From the NCBI GenBank assembly GCA_009695195.1, contig SIBJ01000022.1:1-49707 (forward strand): 49,707 nucleotides of DNA. The letters run 5' to 3'. Made by a program: the position numbers and the translations under genes. Below the pieces are notes generated by a model. The model did not search any database and had not been told where the DNA came from. It saw only the letters and a program-made list of their open reading frames with translations. The stretch comes from Pedosphaera sp. (lineage in GTDB: Bacteria > Verrucomicrobiota > Verrucomicrobiia > Limisphaerales > JADLHS01). This document shows positions 43,514-49,707 of the stretch, piece after piece; position 1 is the stretch's first letter, and every line of letters begins with the position of its first letter.

Positions 43514-46069
43514 CTACTGCGGCACTGCCCGATAAAGCCGGACAGTCTGGTTTGAACTTGCTGTGTCTGCGAAATAAAAACGCGCGCTTGGCAAAGTCAC
43601 GGAAGTGAGCAACGACCAATTCGGGAGAAAAATGTTTGACGCTGTTTCGAGCCGGTATTGCGTCCCGATTGCGCCGTCGAGGATGAGCAATGGTAACGGC
43701 TGTCCGCCGCTGGGGATGAATTGCATCCCGAAAATTGCCACTGATGCAGGTGTGCTCGTGACCGCGCCGCCGGGACCAGTCACGACGATGTTGTAAAGAC
43801 CGGCCTGCGCCGCCGTGACGCCGTTTAGCGAGAGAGTTGGATTGGTTGCGCCGCTTAACGGGGAGCCACTGAAACGCCACTGGTATGAGAACGGCCCATC
43901 GCCCGTGAGAGCAAAAGACAGGAGCGTATTCGCGCCTGCGCTCAAAGTCCGGCTCAATGGCGGCTGCGTGATCACCGGCGGATTCGTCGGCAAACCGGGG
44001 GCGAAGTTGGCTGTGATGAGTTTGCTCGTCGTGAGCGCGAGCACGAGCGGATTCAGATTGCCCGAAGCGTCCCCGCTCCAACCGGTGAAAGTCTGGTTCG
44101 CAGCGGGCACAGCCGTCAACGTCACCGTCTCGCCGTTCGTATAAACATTCTTCGATGGGTTGACGGATACTGTGCCGTTGCCGTTGGGCAATACCACCAG
44201 CGAAACTTGGTTGCCTGTCAACGCGCCAAACAAAGCCGTGATGCCGGCTCCGTTCGTGGCCGTGATGTACAACGGATTGTTGAACCCGCCCGCCGCGCCC
44301 GCCCAGCCGAAGAAGTACGCGCCGGGCGCGGGCAAAGCCGTGAGTTGGACGGTCGAGCCGAAAGCGTAAGGCCCGCCGGCCGGATTCAACACCAACTGGC
44401 CGTTCCCGTTCGTGAACAGGTTCAACGAAGTGCCGAACACCGCTTCCACCGTGCGCGAGCGATCCATCAAAACCGTCGTGACGTTGGTGGTCGCGGTGCT
44501 GTCGCCCGTCCAGTGCAAGAATGACCAACCGTTGGATGGCGTGGCCGTGAGCGTGACGACCGTGTTGCTGACGTAACGATTGCCGCCGCTGTAAGCCGCC
44601 GGAGAAACACCGATACTCCCGCCGCCGGGTGTGCTGGCCGTGAGCGGATACGTTGGCGAAATCTGCAAGTTGATCGGCGCGGCTTCCGCCGAATCCGTGA
44701 AAGCGGCGTTGTAAGCGATGGCGCGAATCGTGGCGCTGTTCGTGAGCGTGAACGGCCCGGTGTAAGGAATGTCGGTGAAATCAGGAGCGCTCCCGTCGAG
44801 CGTGAAATAAATCGTCGCGCCTGAGCCCGTATTGGTCATGGTGATTTGGGTGGAATCAACTCGCGCGACAGAACCGCCGCCTACGTCATCGCCGTCAACC
44901 AAAACGACCGGACTGTTTGTAAGATGCGCAGCAATTTTTACCGTGGTAATTCCAAAAACATTGGAGATTTCAACCGAATAGATCCCTGCCTTAGCGAATT
45001 CAAAAGGGCCGATTGGCAAGTTGGTCGAAGTACTTCCGACCAACGGCAAGCCATTGAAAAGCCATTGGCAAGTGAAGTTCATCGGCGTCTTAACTGAAAA
45101 AGATAGAGTTGCCGCCACTCCCTGTGGAAACAACATTATAGAGGCGGGTTGCGGCCAGATGACGGGGCCTTTGGCAACAAGCGCGAGAGCGTGACCTGAT
45201 CCTACCTGAACGTCAGCGATGTTCGTGACGCCTGTGGGAATAATGCTGAGTTCTGGCGTTCCCCATGCGACTGCAGTTCCATCGGCACGCAACGCCAAAC
45301 TGAGATATTCGCCTCCTGCAATCGCAACAACGTTCGAGGCAGTTGGCGGAATATCGATTCGTCCGTCGTAATTGGAACCCCAAGCCAATACTGTTCCGTC
45401 GGACTTAAGGGCGAGACTATGAAAATATCCCGCTGCAACTGCCACGATATTGGTGACGTCGGTTGGAACACTTGATTCGCCGTGATAGTTATTGCCCCAA
45501 GCGACTACGGAACCATCGCCTCGCAGAGCCAAATTGTGCGCGTCGCCAGCCGAAATGGCCACGATGTTGGTAGCAGTCGGCGGGACGTTGGTTTGCCCGC
45601 TGGAGTTCCAGCCCCAAGCGACCACCGTACCGTCCGTCTTTAGAGCAAGTGCGTGGTTTCCGCCGCCCGCCACAGACGCGACATTCGTCAAACCTGACGG
45701 CGCAGTCATCGTTACCCATGTCGTCCCGTTGTAATACTTTCCCCAAGCAACAATGGTTCTGTCAGACTTGAGCGCTAAACTGTGATAAGCTCCCGCCTCA
45801 ATTGCCAGCACATCAGCCAAACCTACGGGCACATTGGTTTGCCCTTCGTAGTTCCGGCCCCACGCTACCACCGTACCATCGTTTCTAAGTGCGACACTGT
45901 GATACGAACCACCCGCAATCGCCACAATGTTCGTTGCGCTGGGCGGGATATTGGTCTGGCCGTCCGAGTTATTTCCCCAGGCCACGATCGTAGCGGCAAA
46001 CACACGGGGTGCTCCAAGCAAACAAGAGGACGCGGCTAGCATTGTCGCGATTCCAAGCGTCGCCTTCAT
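43514..46069 (-). CDS. Large secreted RCC1-repeat protein with Ig-like and InlB-type domains
   Basis: The 851-residue protein from ATG 46069 has a signal peptide (MKATLGIATMLAASSCLLGA) and about seven RCC1 repeats of the form IVAWGNNSDGQTNIPPSATN, each with AIAGGSYHSVALRNDGT-like endings. These are followed by Ig-like (FSVKTPMNFTCQWLFNG), chitobiase-type (ATIYFTLDGSAPDFTDIPYT) and two B-repeat-like domains (TLTAVPAANQTFTGWSGDAS), ending in another Ig domain. It is likely a cell-surface or extracellular adhesin-like protein; the RCC1 propeller binds proteins. The low-GC stretch 44900-45600 differs from its surroundings. Overlapping frames upstream to 46282 are not used. Confidence 0.82.
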   Translation of the reverse strand: MKATLGIATMLAASSCLLGAPRVFAATIVAWGNNSDGQTNIPPSATNIVAIAGGSYHSVALRNDGTVVAWGRNYEGQTNVPVGLADVLAIEAGAYHSLALKSDRTIVAWGKYYNGTTWVTMTAPSGLTNVASVAGGGNHALALKTDGTVVAWGWNSSGQTNVPPTATNIVAISAGDAHNLALRGDGSVVAWGNNYHGESSVPTDVTNIVAVAAGYFHSLALKSDGTVLAWGSNYDGRIDIPPTASNVVAIAGGEYLSLALRADGTAVAWGTPELSIIPTGVTNIADVQVGSGHALALVAKGPVIWPQPASIMLFPQGVAATLSFSVKTPMNFTCQWLFNGLPLVGSTSTNLPIGPFEFAKAGIYSVEISNVFGITTVKIAAHLTNSPVVLVDGDDVGGGSVARVDSTQITMTNTGSGATIYFTLDGSAPDFTDIPYTGPFTLTNSATIRAIAYNAAFTDSAEAAPINLQISPTYPLTASTPGGGSIGVSPAAYSGGNRYVSNTVVTLTATPSNGWSFLHWTGDSTATTNVTTVLMDRSRTVEAVFGTSLNLFTNGNGQLVLNPAGGPYAFGSTVQLTALPAPGAYFFGWAGAAGGFNNPLYITATNGAGITALFGALTGNQVSLVVLPNGNGTVSVNPSKNVYTNGETVTLTAVPAANQTFTGWSGDASGNLNPLVLALTTSKLITANFAPGLPTNPPVITQPPLSRTLSAGANTLLSFALTGDGPFSYQWRFSGSPLSGATNPTLSLNGVTAAQAGLYNIVVTGPGGAVTSTPASVAIFGMQFIPSGGQPLPLLILDGAIGTQYRLETASNIFLPNWSLLTSVTLPSARFYFADTASSNQTVRLYRAVPQ

Positions 46070-46176
46070 GGCATTCAACTTGGGCCGAAGAGTGGCTAAC
46101 GCAATTCCAAAATCATCGGGCGTCGTCCACCGGGGCAACTTCGCGCTCGCGCCAATAGTTGGTACCGCTGCCGTGG

Positions 46177-46737
46177 TCATTCGTATTTGTTGTTGAGAGG
46201 GCACTGGTCTCGATAGTAGCCCACAATTTCTGCCAAGTCCCCGCCCGCAGACCCGGAGAAAGCATGTTCTCCCGTGTGACACAGTTCGACCAATACTTGC
46301 TTAAAGGGGATTAAGTTTACATTGCGTGAGTGAATCAGCTCCAATTCCTTTTCCTCTTTGACAACTCCGTGGACAAAAGAGAACCGCCAGCCCAGCCCGG
46401 GCCAGATGTTTTCTCGCGCCGCAGCCTTCTTCTTAGCGAGGAATTTTTTCTCGACCCAAGCGGTAGCGCATAGGGCGAGTTCCTCTTCTGTGCGTCGTTT
46501 GGCCGATGTTTTCTTGAGATTGCTTCGCTCCGCAAGGTCGTCGGTGAGCTGACAGATGTACCCAATCGGACGGAAACTGACTTGCACCTCGAAATGCACC
46601 CCGATCACTTTTCCGTCAGGTTGCCGACCGATCGCAAGAATATCCATTTCGCTGACACCGTGCTTTGCGCCTCGTATCGTGAAGAATCGATCCCGATTCA
46701 GCCACTCTTCAACCAAGCTCTCGGCCAGAATTGCCAT
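46177..46737 (-). CDS. Hypothetical protein with possible PD-(D/E)XK-like core
   Basis: The 186-residue protein (AILAESLVEEWLNRDRFFTI, then GAKHGVSEMDILAIGRQPDG and VIGVHFEVQVSFRPIGYI) has D in MDILAI and E-V-Q in HFEVQVS at the spacing of a nuclease-fold D...(D/E)XK site. Lys is replaced by Gln, so catalysis is doubtful. The C-terminal half is basic and helical. I do not recognise a family. The region is lower in GC than the flanking genes. It stops 108 bp before the start of the RCC1-repeat protein on the same strand. Confidence 0.55.
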   Translation of the reverse strand: MAILAESLVEEWLNRDRFFTIRGAKHGVSEMDILAIGRQPDGKVIGVHFEVQVSFRPIGYICQLTDDLAERSNLKKTSAKRRTEEELALCATAWVEKKFLAKKKAAARENIWPGLGWRFSFVHGVVKEEKELELIHSRNVNLIPFKQVLVELCHTGEHAFSGSAGGDLAEIVGYYRDQCPLNNKYE

Positions 46738-46936
46738 ACATTATTCGACGCATTTGCAGTTGTCCGTCACGGGCGTGAGGCAGTCACGGCTTGGAGCATG
46801 TCCCGTTCAGTGAACGGCCAAAGAGTTTGCATTCCGGCACTGATTACAGCAGAAGCAAGGCACGTTTGCAAAACCCTGTTTTCCGCATCTCTGCTTTGAA
46901 ATTGTGCGGGCCTTTCAATCCGTTTAGGCTGTTGCG

Positions 46937-48280
46937 ATGTTCGATTCGTTAAGCGGCAAACTCCAGAACGCCTTCCGCAACCTGCGCGGACTTGGGAAAA
47001 TTTCCGAGTCCAACGTCGCCGACGCCTTGCGCGACGTGCGCATGGCGTTGCTGGAAGCCGACGTGAATTTCAAGGTCGCGCGCGACTTCATCGAGCGCGT
47101 CAGAATCAAATCCATCGGCGCGGAAGTCATTCAAAGCGTCCAACCCGGCCAGCAGATCGTCAAGATCATCGCCGACGAACTCACCGATTTGCTTGGCTCG
47201 CAAAACGCCGGCCTTGATTTCAGCGGCAGCCCGACTTGCATCCTGATGGTTGGCTTGCACGGCTCGGGCAAAACCACTTCGTCCGGCAAACTCGCGCGGC
47301 TCATCCAGAAACAAGGCCGCCAGCCGTTGCTCGTCGCGGCGGACGTGTATCGTCCCGCCGCGATGGACCAGCTCGAAACGCTCGGGAAGCAGCTCGAGAT
47401 TCCCGTGTTCGTGAAACGCGGCGAAACCGATGTGCAGAAAATCGCCCGCGAGGCGCTCGACTTCGCGAAGGCGAACAATCGTAACACGATCATCTTCGAC
47501 ACCGCGGGCCGTTTGCAGATTGACGAGCCGCTCGTGCAGGAACTCGTCCGCCTGCGCGACCTCGTGAAGCCGCAGGAAATTCTCCTCGTCCTCGACGCCG
47601 CCACCGGCCAAGAGGCCGTCAACGTCGCCACGCATTTCGACCAGGCGTTGAACATCACCGGCTCGATCCTCACCAAGCTCGACGGCGATGCGCGCGGCGG
47701 CGCGGCCTTGAGCATGAAGGCGGTGACCGGCAAGCCCATCAAGTTCGCGGGCACGGGCGAAAAGCTCGACGAGTTCGAACCGTTTCATCCGGAGCGCATG
47801 GCCTCGCGCATCCTCGGCATGGGCGACGTCGTCAGTCTCGTCGAAAAAGCCGCCGAAGCCGTGGACATGGAAGACGTCAAGCGCATGGAAGAAAAGATGC
47901 GCAAGGGCGAGTTCACGCTGGAAGATTTCCTCGATCAACTGCGCCAGATGAAAAAGCTCGGCCCGTTGGAAAATGTGATGAAGATGCTGCCCGGCGGCGC
48001 GGAGGCGTTGAAGTCGGTGGACATGAACAAGCAGGAGCGGGAATTCAAACACATGGAAGCGATGATCTGCGGCATGACGCCGAAGGAACGGAAGACGCCG
48101 CAAATCCTGAACGCCAAGCGCCGCATCCGCGTGGCCAAGGGCAGCGGCGTGACCGTGACCGAGATCAACACGATGCTGAACAAGTTCGGCCAGATGCAGC
48201 AGATGATGAAAAAGATGGGCAAGTTCCAGAAGATGATGGGCCGCATGGGCGGCGGGATGCCGGGGATGTTCGGTCGGTGA
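46937..48280 (+). CDS. ffh: Signal recognition particle protein Ffh (SRP54)
   Basis: The 447-residue GTPase targets nascent inner-membrane proteins to the Sec machinery with 4.5S RNA and FtsY. The N domain (FDSLSGKLQNAFRNLRGLG) is followed by the G domain with G1 GLHGSGKTT, AADVYRPAAMDQL, DTAGR and TKLDGDARGGAALS. The C-terminal M domain is Met-rich (FGQMQQMMKKMGKFQKMMGR, then MGGGMPGMFGR), which binds SRP RNA and signal peptides. The length and order are normal. No SRP RNA gene is seen in the window. Confidence 0.96.
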   Translation: MFDSLSGKLQNAFRNLRGLGKISESNVADALRDVRMALLEADVNFKVARDFIERVRIKSIGAEVIQSVQPGQQIVKIIADELTDLLGSQNAGLDFSGSPTCILMVGLHGSGKTTSSGKLARLIQKQGRQPLLVAADVYRPAAMDQLETLGKQLEIPVFVKRGETDVQKIAREALDFAKANNRNTIIFDTAGRLQIDEPLVQELVRLRDLVKPQEILLVLDAATGQEAVNVATHFDQALNITGSILTKLDGDARGGAALSMKAVTGKPIKFAGTGEKLDEFEPFHPERMASRILGMGDVVSLVEKAAEAVDMEDVKRMEEKMRKGEFTLEDFLDQLRQMKKLGPLENVMKMLPGGAEALKSVDMNKQEREFKHMEAMICGMTPKERKTPQILNAKRRIRVAKGSGVTVTEINTMLNKFGQMQQMMKKMGKFQKMMGRMGGGMPGMFGR

Positions 48281-48338
48281 GGAGAAGTGGCCGGTTGCCA
48301 AACTTGCGGTCAACAACCTGCCGTCGTAGCATCCTCCC

Positions 48339-48557
48339 ATGCGCGAAATCATCTTCGAGGTTTGTGAAGACGAGGTGGATGGCGGTTACGTGGCTACGGC
48401 GCTCGGCCATGCCATCGCCACGCAGGGCGAGACGATGGAGGAGTTGCGTCAAATGGTGCGCGACGCGGTGCGCTGTCATTTCGGTGATGGTGTTCCCGGA
48501 GAAATGCCGTCCCTCATCCGGCTGCACTTCGTGCGCGACGAAGTTCTGGCCCCGTGA
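48339..48557 (+). CDS. HicB-like antitoxin
   Basis: The 72-residue acidic protein (MREIIFEVCEDEVDGGYVAT, then GETMEELRQMVRDAVRCHF) has the HicB fold: a strand, GGY, then the helix TMEEL...M..AV. It lacks the C-terminal DNA-binding part of longer HicBs, so regulation may be by another means. It overlaps the toxin gene by 4 bp. Confidence 0.78.
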   Translation: MREIIFEVCEDEVDGGYVATALGHAIATQGETMEELRQMVRDAVRCHFGDGVPGEMPSLIRLHFVRDEVLAP

Positions 48558-48799
48558 AAATTCCCCGGGACGTTCACGGCGTTGACCTGGTCAAAGCTTT
48601 GCGCGTGCTGGGATACGGATTCGTCCGACGGGACGGTTCACATATCCGCATCACCACTCAACTGAATGGAGAACATCACGTGACCGTGCCGGATCACAAG
48701 CCGCTCAAGACGGGCACGCTGGTCAAAGGCGTTCTGAAACCTGTGGCGGCCCACCACAATCTGACGATGGAAGCATTGCTCGAGAAACTTGACCTGTAA
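48554..48799 (+). CDS. HicA-like mRNA interferase toxin
   Basis: The 81-residue double-stranded-RNA-binding-like protein starts at GTG 48554. It has LVKALRVLGYGFVRRDGSHI (the G-[FY]-X-R-DGSH motif with the catalytic His) and HHVTVPDHKPLKTGTLVKGV. HicA family toxins cleave mRNA and are blocked by HicB. Order here is antitoxin first, toxin second, the reverse of the classical hicA-hicB order. Confidence 0.8.
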   Translation: MKIPRDVHGVDLVKALRVLGYGFVRRDGSHIRITTQLNGEHHVTVPDHKPLKTGTLVKGVLKPVAAHHNLTMEALLEKLDL

Positions 48800-48820
48800 T
48801 TGCGGTTGACGAGGTTCATC

Positions 48821-49495
48821 ATGAAAAGAATTCCAGTCTTGCTCGCGTTCCTGCTCGCGCTGGCGCTTCGCGTCTCCGCCGCCGAAACCCAAACCGCCGC
48901 GTGGCGCACACTCTTCGACGGAAAGGACACCAGCGCGTGGCGGGCTTACGACGGGAAGGAGTTTTCCAAAACCGGCTGGGTCGTCGAGGACGGTTGCCTG
49001 CACCTGAAGCGCGGTGGCAAGGGCGACGAACTGGTGACGGTCGAGGCGTTCGACAATTTCGAGTTCGAGTGGGAATGGAAGCTCGCGACCCGCGCCAACA
49101 ACGGCATCAAGTATCTCGTCTCCGATACCCACACCACCACGCCCGGCCCCGAATATCAAATGGTGGACGACGCGACGATGGCGGATCCGAAACACCAGAC
49201 CGCGTCGTTCTACGACGTGCTCCCGCCGCAGGTGCCGACGAAAGTGAAACCGCCGGGCGAATGGAATCAATCGCGCCTCGTCATCCAGGGCCGGCACGTC
49301 GAGCACTGGCTCAACGGGGTGAAGGTCCTCGCCTTCGAACTTGGCGGCGCCGAGGTCAAAGCCGCGCTGGCCAAAAGCAAATTCAAAGACTCGCCGGGTT
49401 ACGGGGACAAGATCAAGGGCCACCTCCTGCTCACCGATCACCACAGCGAAGCGTGGTTCCGCAACGTCCGCATCCGCGATCTGCCGGCGAAGTAG
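48821..49495 (+). CDS. Secreted DUF1080 (3-keto-disaccharide hydrolase-like) protein
   Basis: The 224-residue protein from ATG 48821 has a signal peptide (MKRIPVLLAFLLALALRVSA). The DUF1080 beta-jelly roll carries FDGKDTSAWRAYDGKEFSKT, the conserved GWVVEDGCLHL, GIKYLVSDTHTTTPGPEYQM and EHWLNGVKVLAFE. Members include 3-keto-glucoside hydrolases and are abundant in Verrucomicrobiota. Substrate cannot be predicted. The frame is open 21 bp upstream (48800), but the signal peptide begins at 48821. It begins 21 bp after the HicA-like stop. Confidence 0.88.
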   Translation: MKRIPVLLAFLLALALRVSAAETQTAAWRTLFDGKDTSAWRAYDGKEFSKTGWVVEDGCLHLKRGGKGDELVTVEAFDNFEFEWEWKLATRANNGIKYLVSDTHTTTPGPEYQMVDDATMADPKHQTASFYDVLPPQVPTKVKPPGEWNQSRLVIQGRHVEHWLNGVKVLAFELGGAEVKAALAKSKFKDSPGYGDKIKGHLLLTDHHSEAWFRNVRIRDLPAK

Positions 49496-49707
49496 GAACG
49501 CCGATCTCCTGATCGGCCCGTAGGAGTTCTCGCCGCGGCATCGAGCCGCCGGGAGGCTGGGGTGTGATTAAAAACGGGTGAGGGGAATGGCGCTTAGTTA
49601 AGGGCATGTGTCGTTGATTTTTTCTGGGTGGCTTCGGCAATGATTTCCTGCCGGGGGCGCATCAACAAGGGAAAGTTTTTCGGCCTCCGTTTCCTCATGC
49701 GCGGTTC
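49496..49707. other. 3' intergenic end with partial MITE-like sequence
   Basis: GGGGTGTGATTAAAAACGGG at 49559 onward is the same end sequence as the MITE-like copies at 21391-21588 and 23562-23759. The element's other end is not seen here: the sequence diverges after about 49584. The last ~120 bases (GCGCTTAGTTAAGGGCATGT...) show no frame I can support. The window stops before the next gene. Confidence 0.55.

Noticed and set aside
49590..49707. Start of a transposase or other gene at the right edge
   Set aside because: The last bases give short phrases such as MISCRGRINKGKFFGLR in one frame, but with too little sequence to separate it from chance.

Overview
The window is high-GC DNA from a bacterium that is most likely a member of the Verrucomicrobiota, probably close to the Pedosphaera/Limisphaerales group. 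This is inferred from a prepilin-like protein of the H-X9-DG type, a PQQ-like propeller carrying EF-hands, a GreA protein with a very large extra N-terminal region, a DUF1080 protein, an RCC1-repeat secreted protein, and many short intergenic palindromes. LptD and a lipoprotein M48 protease indicate a Gram-negative envelope.

Region by region. 1-5200: degenerate 22-23 bp tandem repeats, a prepilin-like protein, an exported propeller protein, an orphan OppF-type ATPase 4 bp behind a toxin-antitoxin pair, and a metallophosphoesterase. 5200-10860: a histidine kinase divergent from a three-gene operon (methyltransferase, membrane histidine kinase, response regulator fused to a degenerate kinase) that has the layout of the Ralstonia phcB-phcS-phcR quorum-sensing genes. 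10900-12800: a nucleotide pyrophosphatase/phosphodiesterase, a small gene, and a decayed copy of the phosphodiesterase 3' end. 12766-16538: a TM-anchored small ORF and a TIR/NB-ARC/TPR (NLR-like) protein, probably a conflict system. The two frames are joined by a possible -1 frameshift site. 16539-19520: an accessory array downstream of tyrS, in which three extra copies of the last ~130 bp of tyrS separate a REP-associated transposase, a RelE-like toxin-antitoxin pair and a nucleotidyltransferase module. 19569-23760: tyrS, a truncated DUF2182 gene, a chimeric tRNA-like sequence, tRNA-Lys, a GIY-YIG protein, a MerR-like protein and an M48 lipoprotein. Two inverted copies of a ~198 bp MITE-like element bracket the tRNA-to-M48 part.

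23838-34436: dicarboxylate symporter, fabI, a restriction-modification locus with a damaged endonuclease and an intact methylase, an MFS pump, rsmB with an in-frame heptamer repeat, a GreA-like factor, a frameshifted DUF5069 gene and a VWA protein. 34548-37044: the fatty-acid genes fabG, acpP and fabF. 37075-43494: lptD, hemB, an FHA protein, infA, a trpF-like gene and small proteins. 43514-49495: a large RCC1-repeat secreted protein, a possible nuclease-fold protein, ffh, a HicBA-like pair and a DUF1080 protein. The last 200 bases hold the end of another copy of the MITE-like element.

Housekeeping genes (tyrS, fabI, fabG/acpP/fabF, hemB, infA, ffh, rsmB, lptD) are mixed with a dense accessory load: four small two-gene toxin-antitoxin-like modules, a TIR-STAND protein, a decayed restriction-modification locus and several families of short repeats.
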